From the NCBI GenBank assembly GCA_031426915.1, contig JASJPB010000025.1, positions 62,001-126,000 of the forward strand: DNA of 64,000 bases, in the 5' to 3' direction. The translations under genes and the position numbers were made by a program. Positions 24,572 through 33,269 of this stretch are shown here, piece by piece. The DNA comes from Sulfurimicrobium sp031426915. GTDB lineage: Bacteria; Pseudomonadota; Gammaproteobacteria; Burkholderiales; Sulfuricellaceae. The notes below the pieces were generated by a model that saw only the letters and a list, made by a program, of their open reading frames with translations, made no database searches and was not told the origin of the DNA. How positions within the stretch are numbered: position 1 is the stretch's first letter; each line of letters opens with the position of its first letter.

Positions 24572-25834
24572 TTGAAGTTCGGCTGTCTGGCGCTGCTGCT
24601 GCTGGCACTTTCCGGCATCGCATCGGCTCAATCCATCGAGGCGGAAGGCGTTGCAGTCATGGATGCGGGCGGCAGCGACAAGGCACGCCAACTAGCACTG
24701 CAAGATGCCTTGTACCAGGCGGCCCTGAGTGCGTCGGCTCAAGTGGAAGGCAGCAGCGCCATCAACGCCGCGGGCGAGCTGAGGGAAAATCTCCGCATCT
24801 CCACAGCAGCCCGCGTAGCGAGCCACACCATCGTCAGGGAGTGGGTCAATAACGGGATGTTTCACGTTCTGGTGCGCGCCGAAATCCAGAACGAGGCGCC
24901 AGCGGATCAGCCCCTCCAGACAACAAAATACCGGAAAAAAGTCGCCGTTACCCGCTTCCACACCCCCAATTCGCTTCAGGTGGAGGATATCACCGACATA
25001 TGGAACGGCTATCCGCTCGAACTGCTGCGCCGTCTGGGCGCTCGTGGCGGCGTACTGCCCGTCAACACCACCTCTTCACTGCTGACCAGCGGAAACCAGA
25101 CCAATCCGGATGCGCCCGCCAACCGCGACCTTATCCGTCGTATCGCCGAGCAAACCGGGAGCCAGCTCGTCATTTCTGGCATCATCCTGGACGCCGGCTC
25201 CGGCGTGGAAACCCTGCGCCCTTACGCCGGCTGGCAGGGCAGCGAAAACGGGCGCCGTTTCGAGCTTGGCCTGCCATGGCCCAGCCTGAGCGCAGGCATC
25301 AAGCCGGAAGCGTCGGAGCGCCGCCTGGATGTGGAAATATTTCTCCATGACGGAATAACCGGGGCACTGGTCGCCCGCCATCGTCATGGCGCCCTGGCCA
25401 ACGGACGGGTAATGGTGGGCCGGGACAAGCCCTTTGCGAGCACGGCCTTTTTTGCCACCCCATTCGGCCAGGTGCTGGAACAAACCCTCAACAGCCAGGT
25501 AGAAGCGCTCAACAGCGATCTGGAGTGCCTGCCATTCGTGGCAAATATCGTGCGCATCGAGGGAAGAAAAGTTTTCCTGGACGCAGGCGGCACCTCGGCC
25601 CTGGCACCAGGAGACAAGCTGACGGTGTATCACAGAAACCCGTCCGCCCCAGTCGGCCGCTTCTCTCCAGCCGCAGCGCTCGGCATTCCAGAAACCCCCG
25701 CCACGACACTCACCCTGATCCAGGTGCAGCCATTGTTTGCCGTTGGCGACTTGGCCGCCGACCCTGCCAAGGCAAACGTGCAGGTAGGCGATGTAGTGCG
25801 CTTCGAAGCCGCCGGCAGCAAACAAATCCGCTAG
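24572..25834 (+). CDS. flgT: Flagellar assembly protein FlgT-like
   Basis: FlgT forms the H ring around the flagellar basal body in the periplasm of Vibrio and helps stabilise the motor. This 420-residue protein starts with a signal peptide (to about ASAQ, residue 20) followed by the N-domain pattern QSIEAEGVAVM, which leads into LALQDALYQAAL. The middle domain follows from about residue 115 (KVAVTRF), and the C-terminal beta domain from about 325 (VRIEGRKVFLDAG ... LAPGDKLTVYHR), matching the three-domain layout of FlgT. The start is a TTG at 24572, three bases after flgP. Assignment is good for the family; whether it serves a sheathed or unsheathed flagellum is unknown. Confidence 0.8.
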   Translation: MKFGCLALLLLALSGIASAQSIEAEGVAVMDAGGSDKARQLALQDALYQAALSASAQVEGSSAINAAGELRENLRISTAARVASHTIVREWVNNGMFHVLVRAEIQNEAPADQPLQTTKYRKKVAVTRFHTPNSLQVEDITDIWNGYPLELLRRLGARGGVLPVNTTSSLLTSGNQTNPDAPANRDLIRRIAEQTGSQLVISGIILDAGSGVETLRPYAGWQGSENGRRFELGLPWPSLSAGIKPEASERRLDVEIFLHDGITGALVARHRHGALANGRVMVGRDKPFASTAFFATPFGQVLEQTLNSQVEALNSDLECLPFVANIVRIEGRKVFLDAGGTSALAPGDKLTVYHRNPSAPVGRFSPAAALGIPETPATTLTLIQVQPLFAVGDLAADPAKANVQVGDVVRFEAAGSKQIR

Positions 25835-25940
25835 GCGCTTCCTGAAAAGAATTGGCCGCCACAATAGTTGCTTACATCCGATGCAGCGCTACGCTGTCAC
25901 AAAAGGGTAACTCCCGTCGGTTAACGTGTAAGCCTAAATC

Positions 25941-27830
25941 ATGAAACGCAAGACGATCCCCTCCGACCCCTCCCCTTTCCTGGCCGAACTGGCACAATTG
26001 CTTGACGAAATACGCGCCTTGCGCGGTACCGTGCAGAAAACCCAGAAACAACTCATGGAACAATGGCGGCCCCATATCCATTGGCGCGGGTTCCGCAATA
26101 GCGCTGCCAACCTTGCCGCCTACATCGGGCTGCGACGTCACGACCTGAGACAGATGCAAAGCCGCCTGGGCAAACTCGGGCTATCTTCTCTCGGACGCAG
26201 CGAGGCCCATGTCGTGCCGGCTCTTGACGCGGTCACCAGCATGCTTGGAGTAATGAACGGCGGAACCCTCGATGCCGAAAACCTGGCCCATTCCGGCACC
26301 AGCATGAATAATGCCGAGAACTTGCTCAGGCTCCACTCCAACCGGCTACTGGGATCTCCGCCCGCACACCGCTGGGCGCGCATCATGGTGACCTTCCCCA
26401 GCGAGGCAGGCGGCAATTATCTGTTCGTGCGCGAACTGGTGCTGCGTGGAATGGATTGCGCCCGCATCAACTGTGCCCACGATGACGCCGCAACCTGGAT
26501 GCACATGGTTGAATTTGTGCGTCAGGCGGAACAGGAAACAGGCAGATCGTGCAAGATTCTGATGGATCTGGCCGGACCCAAGCTGAGAACCGGCCCCGTG
26601 GTTCCCGGCCCCAGCATTGTTCACCTCAAGCCCAAACGCGACCTGGAGGGTAATGTCATCCAGGCTGCCAGCGTGATTCTCGACAGCAACGCCAGGCCGG
26701 GACGCCCGGCGGAGAGGGACGGATTAGGGCGGCGCACGCCAGCGAGACTCAACGTGGAAGCGGAATGGCAGGCGCGCCTGCAGCCAGATGATGTGATCCG
26801 TTGCACCGACATGCGCGGCAAGCAGCGCAAGCTGGTGGTGCAGCAACGCCTGTCCCAGCATGAAGTGCTGGCGCTATGCGAGGAGGGCGCTTATTTGAGC
26901 CCGGGACTCGAGCTGGAACACGGCCATGGCAAGCACGCCGCCAGCACCTGGATCGGTCCGGTCGACGCGCCCCCGATTGCGATTACCTTGCACCTGGACG
27001 ATGCACTTCAGCTGACGCGGGAACAGACTCCCGGCGAGGCGGCGCAAGTGGATGAAGACGGCGACACGCTCATCCCCGCCCATATTTCCTGCATCCAGCC
27101 GGAAGTATTCGCCCACTTGAAGCCCGGACAACGGGTCTGGATCGATGACGGCCACATTGGCGCCCGGATCGAATTGATCAACGCTGACGGGGCGCTGCTC
27201 AGGATCAGCCGGGCCAGGCCCGAGGGGGAAAAGCTGCAGCCGGAAAAAGGTCTCAACTTCCCCGACAGCGAACTGAATTTCCCCGCGCTGACGGAAAAAG
27301 ATCTGGCCGACCTTGACTTCGTCGCGGCCCATGCCGACATGGTCGGTTATTCCTTCGTGCAATCGGCCCAGGACATGGAACAGCTCATCGCCGAACTGGC
27401 CGCGCGGGACGGCGCAAAACTCGGCATTGTGGCCAAGATAGAAACGCGCAAGGGGTTGCAGAACCTGCCTGAGATCATCGTGCGCGGCGCCGGCCGACAC
27501 CCGTTCGGGGTGATGATCGCGCGCGGCGACCTGGCAGTGGAAATCGGCTACGAGCGCATGGCCGAGATTCAGGAAGAAATCCTGTGGTTGTGCGAAGCCG
27601 CACACGTGCCGGTAATTTGGGCCACCCAGGTGCTGGAAGGCCTGGTGAAGCAGAACTTTCCCTCGCGCGCCGAAATGACCGATGCAGCCATGGCGGAGCG
27701 GGCGGAGTGCGTGATGCTCAACAAAGGCCCGTTCGTGCTCGACGCCATCGCGGTGCTCGACAACGTGGTGGCGCGGATGCAGGCGCACCAGAAGAAAAAA
27801 ACGGCACAGTTAAGGGCCTTGCACTGGTAA
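25941..27830 (+). CDS. Long atypical pyruvate kinase-like protein
   Basis: The C-terminal two thirds match pyruvate kinase: RARIxxTF-like start near 146, CARINCAHD (175-181 region), DLAGPKLRTG at 209-218, the catalytic lysine motif KIE at 499-501, ARGDLAVE at 527-534 and ATQVLE at 561-566. The 629-residue protein differs from ordinary pyruvate kinase (about 470) in three ways. It has a 140-residue helical N-terminal extension, a long insertion of about 240 residues between the DLAGPK and KIE motifs, and no C-terminal allosteric domain. The conserved MLS.ET near the end reads MLNKGPFVL. It probably binds phosphoenolpyruvate or a similar compound, but enzymatic activity is not certain. It lies alone between flgT and the pap operon, with which it converges. 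Confidence 0.8.
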   Translation: MKRKTIPSDPSPFLAELAQLLDEIRALRGTVQKTQKQLMEQWRPHIHWRGFRNSAANLAAYIGLRRHDLRQMQSRLGKLGLSSLGRSEAHVVPALDAVTSMLGVMNGGTLDAENLAHSGTSMNNAENLLRLHSNRLLGSPPAHRWARIMVTFPSEAGGNYLFVRELVLRGMDCARINCAHDDAATWMHMVEFVRQAEQETGRSCKILMDLAGPKLRTGPVVPGPSIVHLKPKRDLEGNVIQAASVILDSNARPGRPAERDGLGRRTPARLNVEAEWQARLQPDDVIRCTDMRGKQRKLVVQQRLSQHEVLALCEEGAYLSPGLELEHGHGKHAASTWIGPVDAPPIAITLHLDDALQLTREQTPGEAAQVDEDGDTLIPAHISCIQPEVFAHLKPGQRVWIDDGHIGARIELINADGALLRISRARPEGEKLQPEKGLNFPDSELNFPALTEKDLADLDFVAAHADMVGYSFVQSAQDMEQLIAELAARDGAKLGIVAKIETRKGLQNLPEIIVRGAGRHPFGVMIARGDLAVEIGYERMAEIQEEILWLCEAAHVPVIWATQVLEGLVKQNFPSRAEMTDAAMAERAECVMLNKGPFVLDAIAVLDNVVARMQAHQKKKTAQLRALHW

Positions 27831-27834
27831 GGAT

Positions 27835-28080
27835 CTACTCCAGCCAGCCCACCAGGTAATACAGCCGGAAACCTTCAGATGAGCGCGATGGCCCCAGCAC
27901 CCGGCCGGCGAAGAGATTCTTCGCGGCATCGGCACCGCTGCGGGCCTCCTCTTCGGAGGCCACCAGCTGCACGCAATTTTCCGGGAAACGGGTGCGCTTG
28001 CGCTGGGGGGAATAGACCAGCGCAAAGTGTTCCCCAACCAGTTGGGAACCCGGATCGTAAAAGATGTTTTTGACCGGCAA
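27835..28080 (-). CDS. Small conserved-looking protein coupled to pap
   Basis: The 81-residue frame starts with a TTG immediately after the pap stop codon (TAA-TTG, no gap), so translation is probably coupled to pap. It has no membrane segment or signal peptide, ends aromatic (LYYLVGWLE) and has a central run of acidic and alanine residues. I recall similar small proteins after tandem PPK2 genes in relatives but know no function. An effect on polyphosphate kinase activity or granule binding is speculation. The stop lies five bases from the end of the convergent pyruvate kinase gene. Confidence 0.6.
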   Translation of the reverse strand: MPVKNIFYDPGSQLVGEHFALVYSPQRKRTRFPENCVQLVASEEEARSGADAAKNLFAGRVLGPSRSSEGFRLYYLVGWLE

Positions 28081-29604
28081 TTATGTGGCTTTCTCTTTTT
28101 GTGCCTTCTGGATGGGCTGAACGTTCTTCAACTTGGTTTCGATCCGGTCGCACAGGGTTTTCATGATCTTGATCCGGGCGAAATTCTTGTCGTTGGCCTC
28201 CACCAGCGTCCACGGCGCACTTTCGGTGCTGGTGCGATCCACCATGTCGCAGATCGCCTGTTCGTAGGCATCCCATTTCTCCCGGTTGCGCCAGTCCTCG
28301 TCGGTGATCTTGTAACGCTTGAAACCGGTTTTCTCGCGTTCCTTGAAACGCCTGAGCTGCTCGTCCTTGCTGATCGTGAGCCAGAACTTGACCACCACGA
28401 TATTGTGGCGCGCCAACTGGGACTCGAAATCGATGATCTCGCTGTAGGCGCGCATCCAGTCCGATTCCGAGCAATAGCCCTCGACCCTTTCCACCAGCAC
28501 GCGACCATACCAGGAGCGGTCGAAAATCGTCACCCGCCCGCGCCGTGGAACATGGCGCCAGAAGCGCCATAAATAGGGCTGGGCGCGCTCCTCCTCGGTC
28601 GGCGCGGCAATCGGGACCACCTGGTAAAAACGCGCATCGAGCGCGCTGGTGATACGGCGGATGCTGCCGCCCTTGCCGGCGGCGTCGTTGCCTTCGAATA
28701 CCACGATCACGGTCATGTCCCTGAACCGGGCATCGCGTGTCAGCAAGGCGAGTTTGCTCTGATACTTTGCCAGCTCTTCCTCGTATTTTTTCTTTTCCAG
28801 CTTCTGGCCAAGATCCAGCGTTTTGAGGATATGCAGATTATCGATAGAAGGGAGCAGGGGCGGCGCATAGACTTCTGGCAACTTGCGGTCGCCTTCGTCG
28901 AGACGCTTGCGAATCGTCTGGAGGATCGTTTTACCGATCGTCAGCCCACGATAGCGAGGATCTTCGCCTTCGACAATGAACCACGGCGCTTCGGCGGTGC
29001 TGGTATGGCGGATCACGCTCTCGTTCACGGTGCGAAATTTGTCATAGAGCTTGAAGTGTTCCCAGTCGCGTTCGGTCACGCGCCAACGGGTCTTGGGGTC
29101 CTTCTCCAGTGCCTTGAGGCGCTTTTCCTGCTTGTCCTTGGAAAGATGCAACCAGAACTTGATGATCAGCGCACCTTCGTCGGTCAGCATCTTCTCCAGT
29201 TTTTTCGCCCGCTCCAGGCTTTGGTCGAGATCGGCCGTTTTGGTGACGCCGTTCACCCGGTTGAGGATCGGCCAGGTATACCAGGAACCGAGAAACACGC
29301 CGACTTTTCCCTTGGGGGGCAGAGCGCGCCAGAAGCGCCACATCATCGGCCGATCCAGCTCCTCGTCGGAAGGCTCGCCCATGCCGTGACTCTGAACATG
29401 ACGCGGATCCAGCCACTCGTTGAGCAGGTTGACGGATTCTCCGCGTCCAGCCCCGTCCAGACCGCCGATGAGAATAATGACCGGAAATTTGCCACTCTGA
29501 AACAGGTCCATCTGCACATCCAGCAAGGCTTCACGCAATGCAGGAACTTCCTTGGCATAGGTGGCTTTATCGATTTTGTGGCCCAGCTCCGCCGATTCGA
29601 ACAT
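28081..29604 (-). CDS. pap: Polyphosphate:AMP phosphotransferase (tandem PPK2)
   Basis: The enzyme transfers phosphate from polyphosphate to AMP, giving ADP. It has 507 residues in two PPK2 domains, the class II layout. The second domain is complete: Walker A FEGNDAAGKGG at 303-313 and the lid/Walker B segment DRSWYGR at 362-368. In the first domain the equivalent loop reads GGLDGAGRGE (47-56), with arginine in place of the P-loop lysine, and the DRSWYGR position reads GSWYTWP, so the N-terminal domain is probably not catalytic. That agrees with what I know of PAP proteins. The ATG at 29604 has a strong ggaggg Shine-Dalgarno sequence; an in-frame start at 29619 does not. Confidence 0.95.
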   Translation of the reverse strand: MFESAELGHKIDKATYAKEVPALREALLDVQMDLFQSGKFPVIILIGGLDGAGRGESVNLLNEWLDPRHVQSHGMGEPSDEELDRPMMWRFWRALPPKGKVGVFLGSWYTWPILNRVNGVTKTADLDQSLERAKKLEKMLTDEGALIIKFWLHLSKDKQEKRLKALEKDPKTRWRVTERDWEHFKLYDKFRTVNESVIRHTSTAEAPWFIVEGEDPRYRGLTIGKTILQTIRKRLDEGDRKLPEVYAPPLLPSIDNLHILKTLDLGQKLEKKKYEEELAKYQSKLALLTRDARFRDMTVIVVFEGNDAAGKGGSIRRITSALDARFYQVVPIAAPTEEERAQPYLWRFWRHVPRRGRVTIFDRSWYGRVLVERVEGYCSESDWMRAYSEIIDFESQLARHNIVVVKFWLTISKDEQLRRFKEREKTGFKRYKITDEDWRNREKWDAYEQAICDMVDRTSTESAPWTLVEANDKNFARIKIMKTLCDRIETKLKNVQPIQKAQKEKAT

Positions 29605-29754
29605 TATTCCCTCCCCCATTAAGCTTCAAAGCTCTATCTCATACTCTTTTGGGCCAAACTTCAAGCGTTCCACCGCTTAAATCGTCATGCGGCTGTCACT
29701 TTGCGTAGTTAGGATCTAACGATTTTCCTGCCCTGAATACCGATGGAGGCTGTA

Positions 29755-30981
29755 ATGAAAATCCTGATGATTTCGGATGTGTACTTCCCACGCATCAATG
29801 GCGTATCCACCTCCATTGCCACCTACCGCCACGAACTTGAAGAACGTGGCCATGAGGTGCATCTGATCGCGCCGGACTACGATGGCCTTGTCACCGACGA
29901 CGAGCTGCGAGTCCGCCGCATACCCGCCTGGCATCTCCCCTTCGACCCGGAAGACCGCTTGATCAGGAGCGCCCACGTGCTGGCCTCGCGCGAGGAACTG
30001 CTCGATCAGGACTTTGACCTGCTACATATCCAGACCCCTTTCGTCGCCCACTATCTGGGCGTACGCCTGGCCCGCGAACTGGGTATTCCACGCGTGGAAA
30101 CTTACCACACCTATTTCGAGGAATACCTTTACCATTACCTCCCCTTCCTGCCCAAAGCGAGCACCCGCTTTCTGGCGCGGAGCATGTCGCGCCGCCAGTG
30201 CAACGATCTCGACGCGCTGGTAGTGCCATCCAGCGCAATGCTGGAGGTGCTTCGAGGCTATGGCATTCGGACCCATGCCGAAATCATCCCCACCGGTCTT
30301 CCGGAACAGAATTTCATACCCGGCGACGGCCAGGCGTTCCGCGCCAAACACGGCATTGCCCCAGCACGCCCGGTCATGCTCTATGTGGGTCGGGTAGCGT
30401 TCGAAAAAAACATCACTTTCCTGCTCAAGGTAACAGCACGCATCAAGCAGCACATGCCGGATACACTGCTGGTGGTGGCAGGGGAGGGACCAGCACTCGA
30501 GGGTCTCAAGCGCGAAGCCGTACAACTCGGCCTGAGCGGCAATGTCCTTTTCGTCGGCTACCTTGATCGCATCAGGGAATTGCCCGATTGCTACCGCGCC
30601 GCCAACGTGTTCGTATTTTCCTCCTGCACCGAAACTCAAGGACTGGTGCTGCTGGAAGCCATGGCGCAAGCTGTTCCGGTTGTGGCCCTGGCGGAAATGG
30701 GCACCAAGGACATATTGCAACCAGGCTTTGGGGCGATCGTTGCCGCAAACGACGTAGAAGATTTCGCTGCCAACGTACTGCCCCTGCTGCAACACCCCGA
30801 TGCCACCGCGCAACTGGGAAAGCAGGGAAGAGAATATGCCCGCGACTGGTCCGCCGGCGCCCTGGCGGAAAGAATGCTGGGCTTTTACCAGCACATCATC
30901 GAACGCCATGTAGAGGTTCCGACCCAGGCTCGGCGCTATGGGGTAAATGACTGTCTAAGCGCGAGCAAGGATTGCACCTAA
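29755..30981 (+). CDS. Glycosyltransferase family 4 protein
   Basis: A cytoplasmic GT-B fold glycosyltransferase of 408 residues that transfers a sugar from a nucleotide donor to a lipid or glycan acceptor. The N-terminal domain opens MKILMISDVYFPRINGVS, the form seen in mannosyl- and glucosyltransferases acting on glycolipids. The C-terminal donor domain has LYVGRVAFEKN near 207 and the catalytic E-x7-E motif (ETQGLVLLEAMA). The start at 29755 has a very good Shine-Dalgarno sequence (ggagg, 7 bases away). It is divergent from pap, and a second GT4 enzyme lies 0.9 kb downstream on the other strand. Donor and acceptor cannot be told from the sequence. Confidence 0.88.
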   Translation: MKILMISDVYFPRINGVSTSIATYRHELEERGHEVHLIAPDYDGLVTDDELRVRRIPAWHLPFDPEDRLIRSAHVLASREELLDQDFDLLHIQTPFVAHYLGVRLARELGIPRVETYHTYFEEYLYHYLPFLPKASTRFLARSMSRRQCNDLDALVVPSSAMLEVLRGYGIRTHAEIIPTGLPEQNFIPGDGQAFRAKHGIAPARPVMLYVGRVAFEKNITFLLKVTARIKQHMPDTLLVVAGEGPALEGLKREAVQLGLSGNVLFVGYLDRIRELPDCYRAANVFVFSSCTETQGLVLLEAMAQAVPVVALAEMGTKDILQPGFGAIVAANDVEDFAANVLPLLQHPDATAQLGKQGREYARDWSAGALAERMLGFYQHIIERHVEVPTQARRYGVNDCLSASKDCT

Positions 30982-31055
30982 ACATCGTTTTCATGACTCC
31001 GGAATTTAACGCCGTCTTAACACCCATGTAGCAATGGGGCACCAAAATATGGCCC

Positions 31056-31919
31056 ATGGGAAAAAGAACCATCACCTTTATCCTGTGGCTGGTTCCGCTG
31101 CTTTTGTACAGCGCCAACGCCCATGCCTGGGGACTTTTTACCCATGTATATTTCGCCCAGTTGCTGATCTGGTCGGTCCCGCTGGCGGATCCGCGCCTGC
31201 GCCGGGTGATAAAAAATTTTCCCCGCCTGGTGATGGCCGGCGCCTGCCTGCCCGATCTTGCCATCGTTGCCAGCTATGCGCGAACCGATGCTTTCGCGGC
31301 AAGCCATCATTGGGAAACCAGCGAAAAACTTTTCCGTGACGCACGTGATGACCGGGAAACCGCCTTGGCAATCGGTTATGGCAGCCACCTGCTGGTGGAT
31401 GTCATCGCCCATCACCATTTCGTTCCAGCCCACGAGATCATGTGGCTGGATTTTCCCATGATCACGCATATTGCAGCGGAATGGACGATGGACGCCCATG
31501 TCCTGCGCCACCTGTTCGCCAGGCCGCACTCCCTGCTGCAAGGCGAAGCGCAAATGCTGATCCCCTACGTGGCCAGGCATTTCGGATGTAGCTTGGAACA
31601 ATCGCGCGCGGCGCTCACTTACCTGGCCGAAGGAGATGCCTGGTTGCGCCGTGGCCGGATTCCGCAACTCCTGTACCAGCTTGCCCTGCGCATGGATAAG
31701 CCATTGCGGCGACGCTTCGACAACTACATCGGCGCCACGGCGGAACTGCTGCCGCAATTGGAACGCGTGTTGGCCGGAGAAACCCCGTTCCTGTGCGCTG
31801 AAGCCGCCTGCCGTCTCAGCGCACAGAGACATGTGGGACAGCACAGGAAACGCCAGATCGAGCTACGCCTGCCGCTACCACGAGATCTGTTTCAGATCGT
31901 GAACCAGCCCGCCCGGTAG
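31056..31919 (+). CDS. Zinc-dependent phospholipase C family protein
   Basis: A 287-residue exported protein with a signal peptide (TITFILWLVPLLLYSANAHA) followed at once by WGLFTHVYFAQ, the N-terminal start of the zinc-dependent phospholipase C/nuclease family in which Trp and His ligate zinc. More potential ligands follow: PDLAI near 67, HHWET near 86, GYGSHLLVDVIAHHHF near 108-123. The family hydrolyses phosphodiesters in lipids, but many members, like this one, are untested. It lies between two GT4 genes and ends seven bases before the second, on the opposite strand. A role in envelope lipid turnover fits the neighbours but is inference. Confidence 0.8.
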   Translation: MGKRTITFILWLVPLLLYSANAHAWGLFTHVYFAQLLIWSVPLADPRLRRVIKNFPRLVMAGACLPDLAIVASYARTDAFAASHHWETSEKLFRDARDDRETALAIGYGSHLLVDVIAHHHFVPAHEIMWLDFPMITHIAAEWTMDAHVLRHLFARPHSLLQGEAQMLIPYVARHFGCSLEQSRAALTYLAEGDAWLRRGRIPQLLYQLALRMDKPLRRRFDNYIGATAELLPQLERVLAGETPFLCAEAACRLSAQRHVGQHRKRQIELRLPLPRDLFQIVNQPAR

Positions 31920-31926
31920 CCGCCGC

Positions 31927-33159
31927 TCACAAATCAGGGACGAACGAGAAGGGCGCGTTTGCCTGGTGTGCACGCTCCCATTGCTGCACCACTCTGACAA
32001 CAAGCTGCTCGAAACGCTCGTGAACGCGGTTCCAGTCGACACTTTCCGCGCTCAAGCGGGCATTCACGCCCATGCGACGCAGATCCCTGGGGCTCGCGGA
32101 AGAATGCAGCGCCTGGGCGATGAATGCCTGCGGATCGGCAAAAGCGGCACGCAATCCATTCTCGCCATGCCGTACATGCTCCCGCGCGGCAGCGTAGTCG
32201 TAAGCCACCACCGGCAGGGCGCTCGCCATGGCCTCGAGCACGACGTTGCCGAAAGTTTCGCTGGTGCTGGGAAACACAAACAGGTCCGCGGAAGCATAGT
32301 GCTCAGCCAGCGCAACGCCTGTTTGCATGCCAACAAATATTACATCCGGGTTCATGGCTTGCAGTCTGGCCCGCTCGGGGCCATCGCCCACCATTACCAG
32401 TTTCATGTCCGGCCGGGCGCCCTGCATGCGGCGGAAAGCCTCGATCAGTAGCGGCAAATTCTTTTCCGCCGCGATGCGACCAACGTATAACGCCGCCAGA
32501 TTGTGCTCACCCACGCCCCAGGACTGGCGCAGCATCCTGTTCCAGCGCGAGGGGTGAAACAGCTCCGTGTCCACGCCCCTGGACAGGACTTGCACATTCC
32601 TGAAACCGGAGCTTGCCAATTCGTGCCGCAGAAAGTCTGTTGGAACCAGAGTGCATTGCGTGCGATTGTGCATCCAGCGCAGATAACTCCTGATGGTCCC
32701 ATTCAGCATCCCCATCCGGTAATACTGGCTGTAGGTGTGAAAATTGGTGTGAAAGTCGGAAATCACCGGCAGCCGCAGCTTTTTCGCGGCTGCCAGGGCG
32801 GACCAACCCAGAGGCCCTTCCGTCACGATCTGCACCACATGGGGGCGCTGGGCCTGCCACAGACGCACCAGCTCGGATTTGGCCGGCAGCCCTATCTTCA
32901 GGCCGGCATAACCGGGGAGTGGCATACCGCGCACCAGCGTCTCCTCGAACGAGGCCGAGTTCGCCCCCGTTTCTTCTGGATTTTGTCGCGGACGAACCAG
33001 TCGCACCTGGTGATAACGACTGATGAGTCCCTGTACCATGCGCTGGGTGGTATTCGCCACCCCGTTAACTTCCGGAGGATAAGTCTCAGTGACCACTGCG
33101 ATGCGCAGTGGGCGGTCCACCTTTGGCGGATTGAAAAGCAAGTGTGGAATGTCTTTCAT
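31927..33159 (-). CDS. Glycosyltransferase family 4 protein, glycolipid mannosyltransferase-like
   Basis: The 410-residue protein has the GT4 two-domain layout. Its N-terminus RIAVVTETYPPEVNGVA and the early DFHTNFHTYSQYY segment are typical of the MgtA/SqdX/PimB-like branch that glycosylates diacylglycerol or phosphatidylinositol-type lipids. The donor domain shows LYVGRIAAEKNL and the E-x7-E motif (ETFGNVVLEAMA). The ATG at 33159 is used; the frame continues to 33204 without a family match. It converges with the phospholipase C-like gene and lies 110 bp downstream of the CYTH/CHAD gene on the same strand. Lipid glycosylation is inferred from the subgroup. Confidence 0.88.
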   Translation of the reverse strand: MKDIPHLLFNPPKVDRPLRIAVVTETYPPEVNGVANTTQRMVQGLISRYHQVRLVRPRQNPEETGANSASFEETLVRGMPLPGYAGLKIGLPAKSELVRLWQAQRPHVVQIVTEGPLGWSALAAAKKLRLPVISDFHTNFHTYSQYYRMGMLNGTIRSYLRWMHNRTQCTLVPTDFLRHELASSGFRNVQVLSRGVDTELFHPSRWNRMLRQSWGVGEHNLAALYVGRIAAEKNLPLLIEAFRRMQGARPDMKLVMVGDGPERARLQAMNPDVIFVGMQTGVALAEHYASADLFVFPSTSETFGNVVLEAMASALPVVAYDYAAAREHVRHGENGLRAAFADPQAFIAQALHSSASPRDLRRMGVNARLSAESVDWNRVHERFEQLVVRVVQQWERAHQANAPFSFVPDL

Positions 33160-33269
33160 GCCAGAACCCTGATACCGTAAAACGGCACTGTGCTCCGGCA
33201 ACAAGAAAACTGGATGACCGAAACGTGATATTTGGGTTACAGCCTCACCCCAGGCGCGTTTCCCTCACG

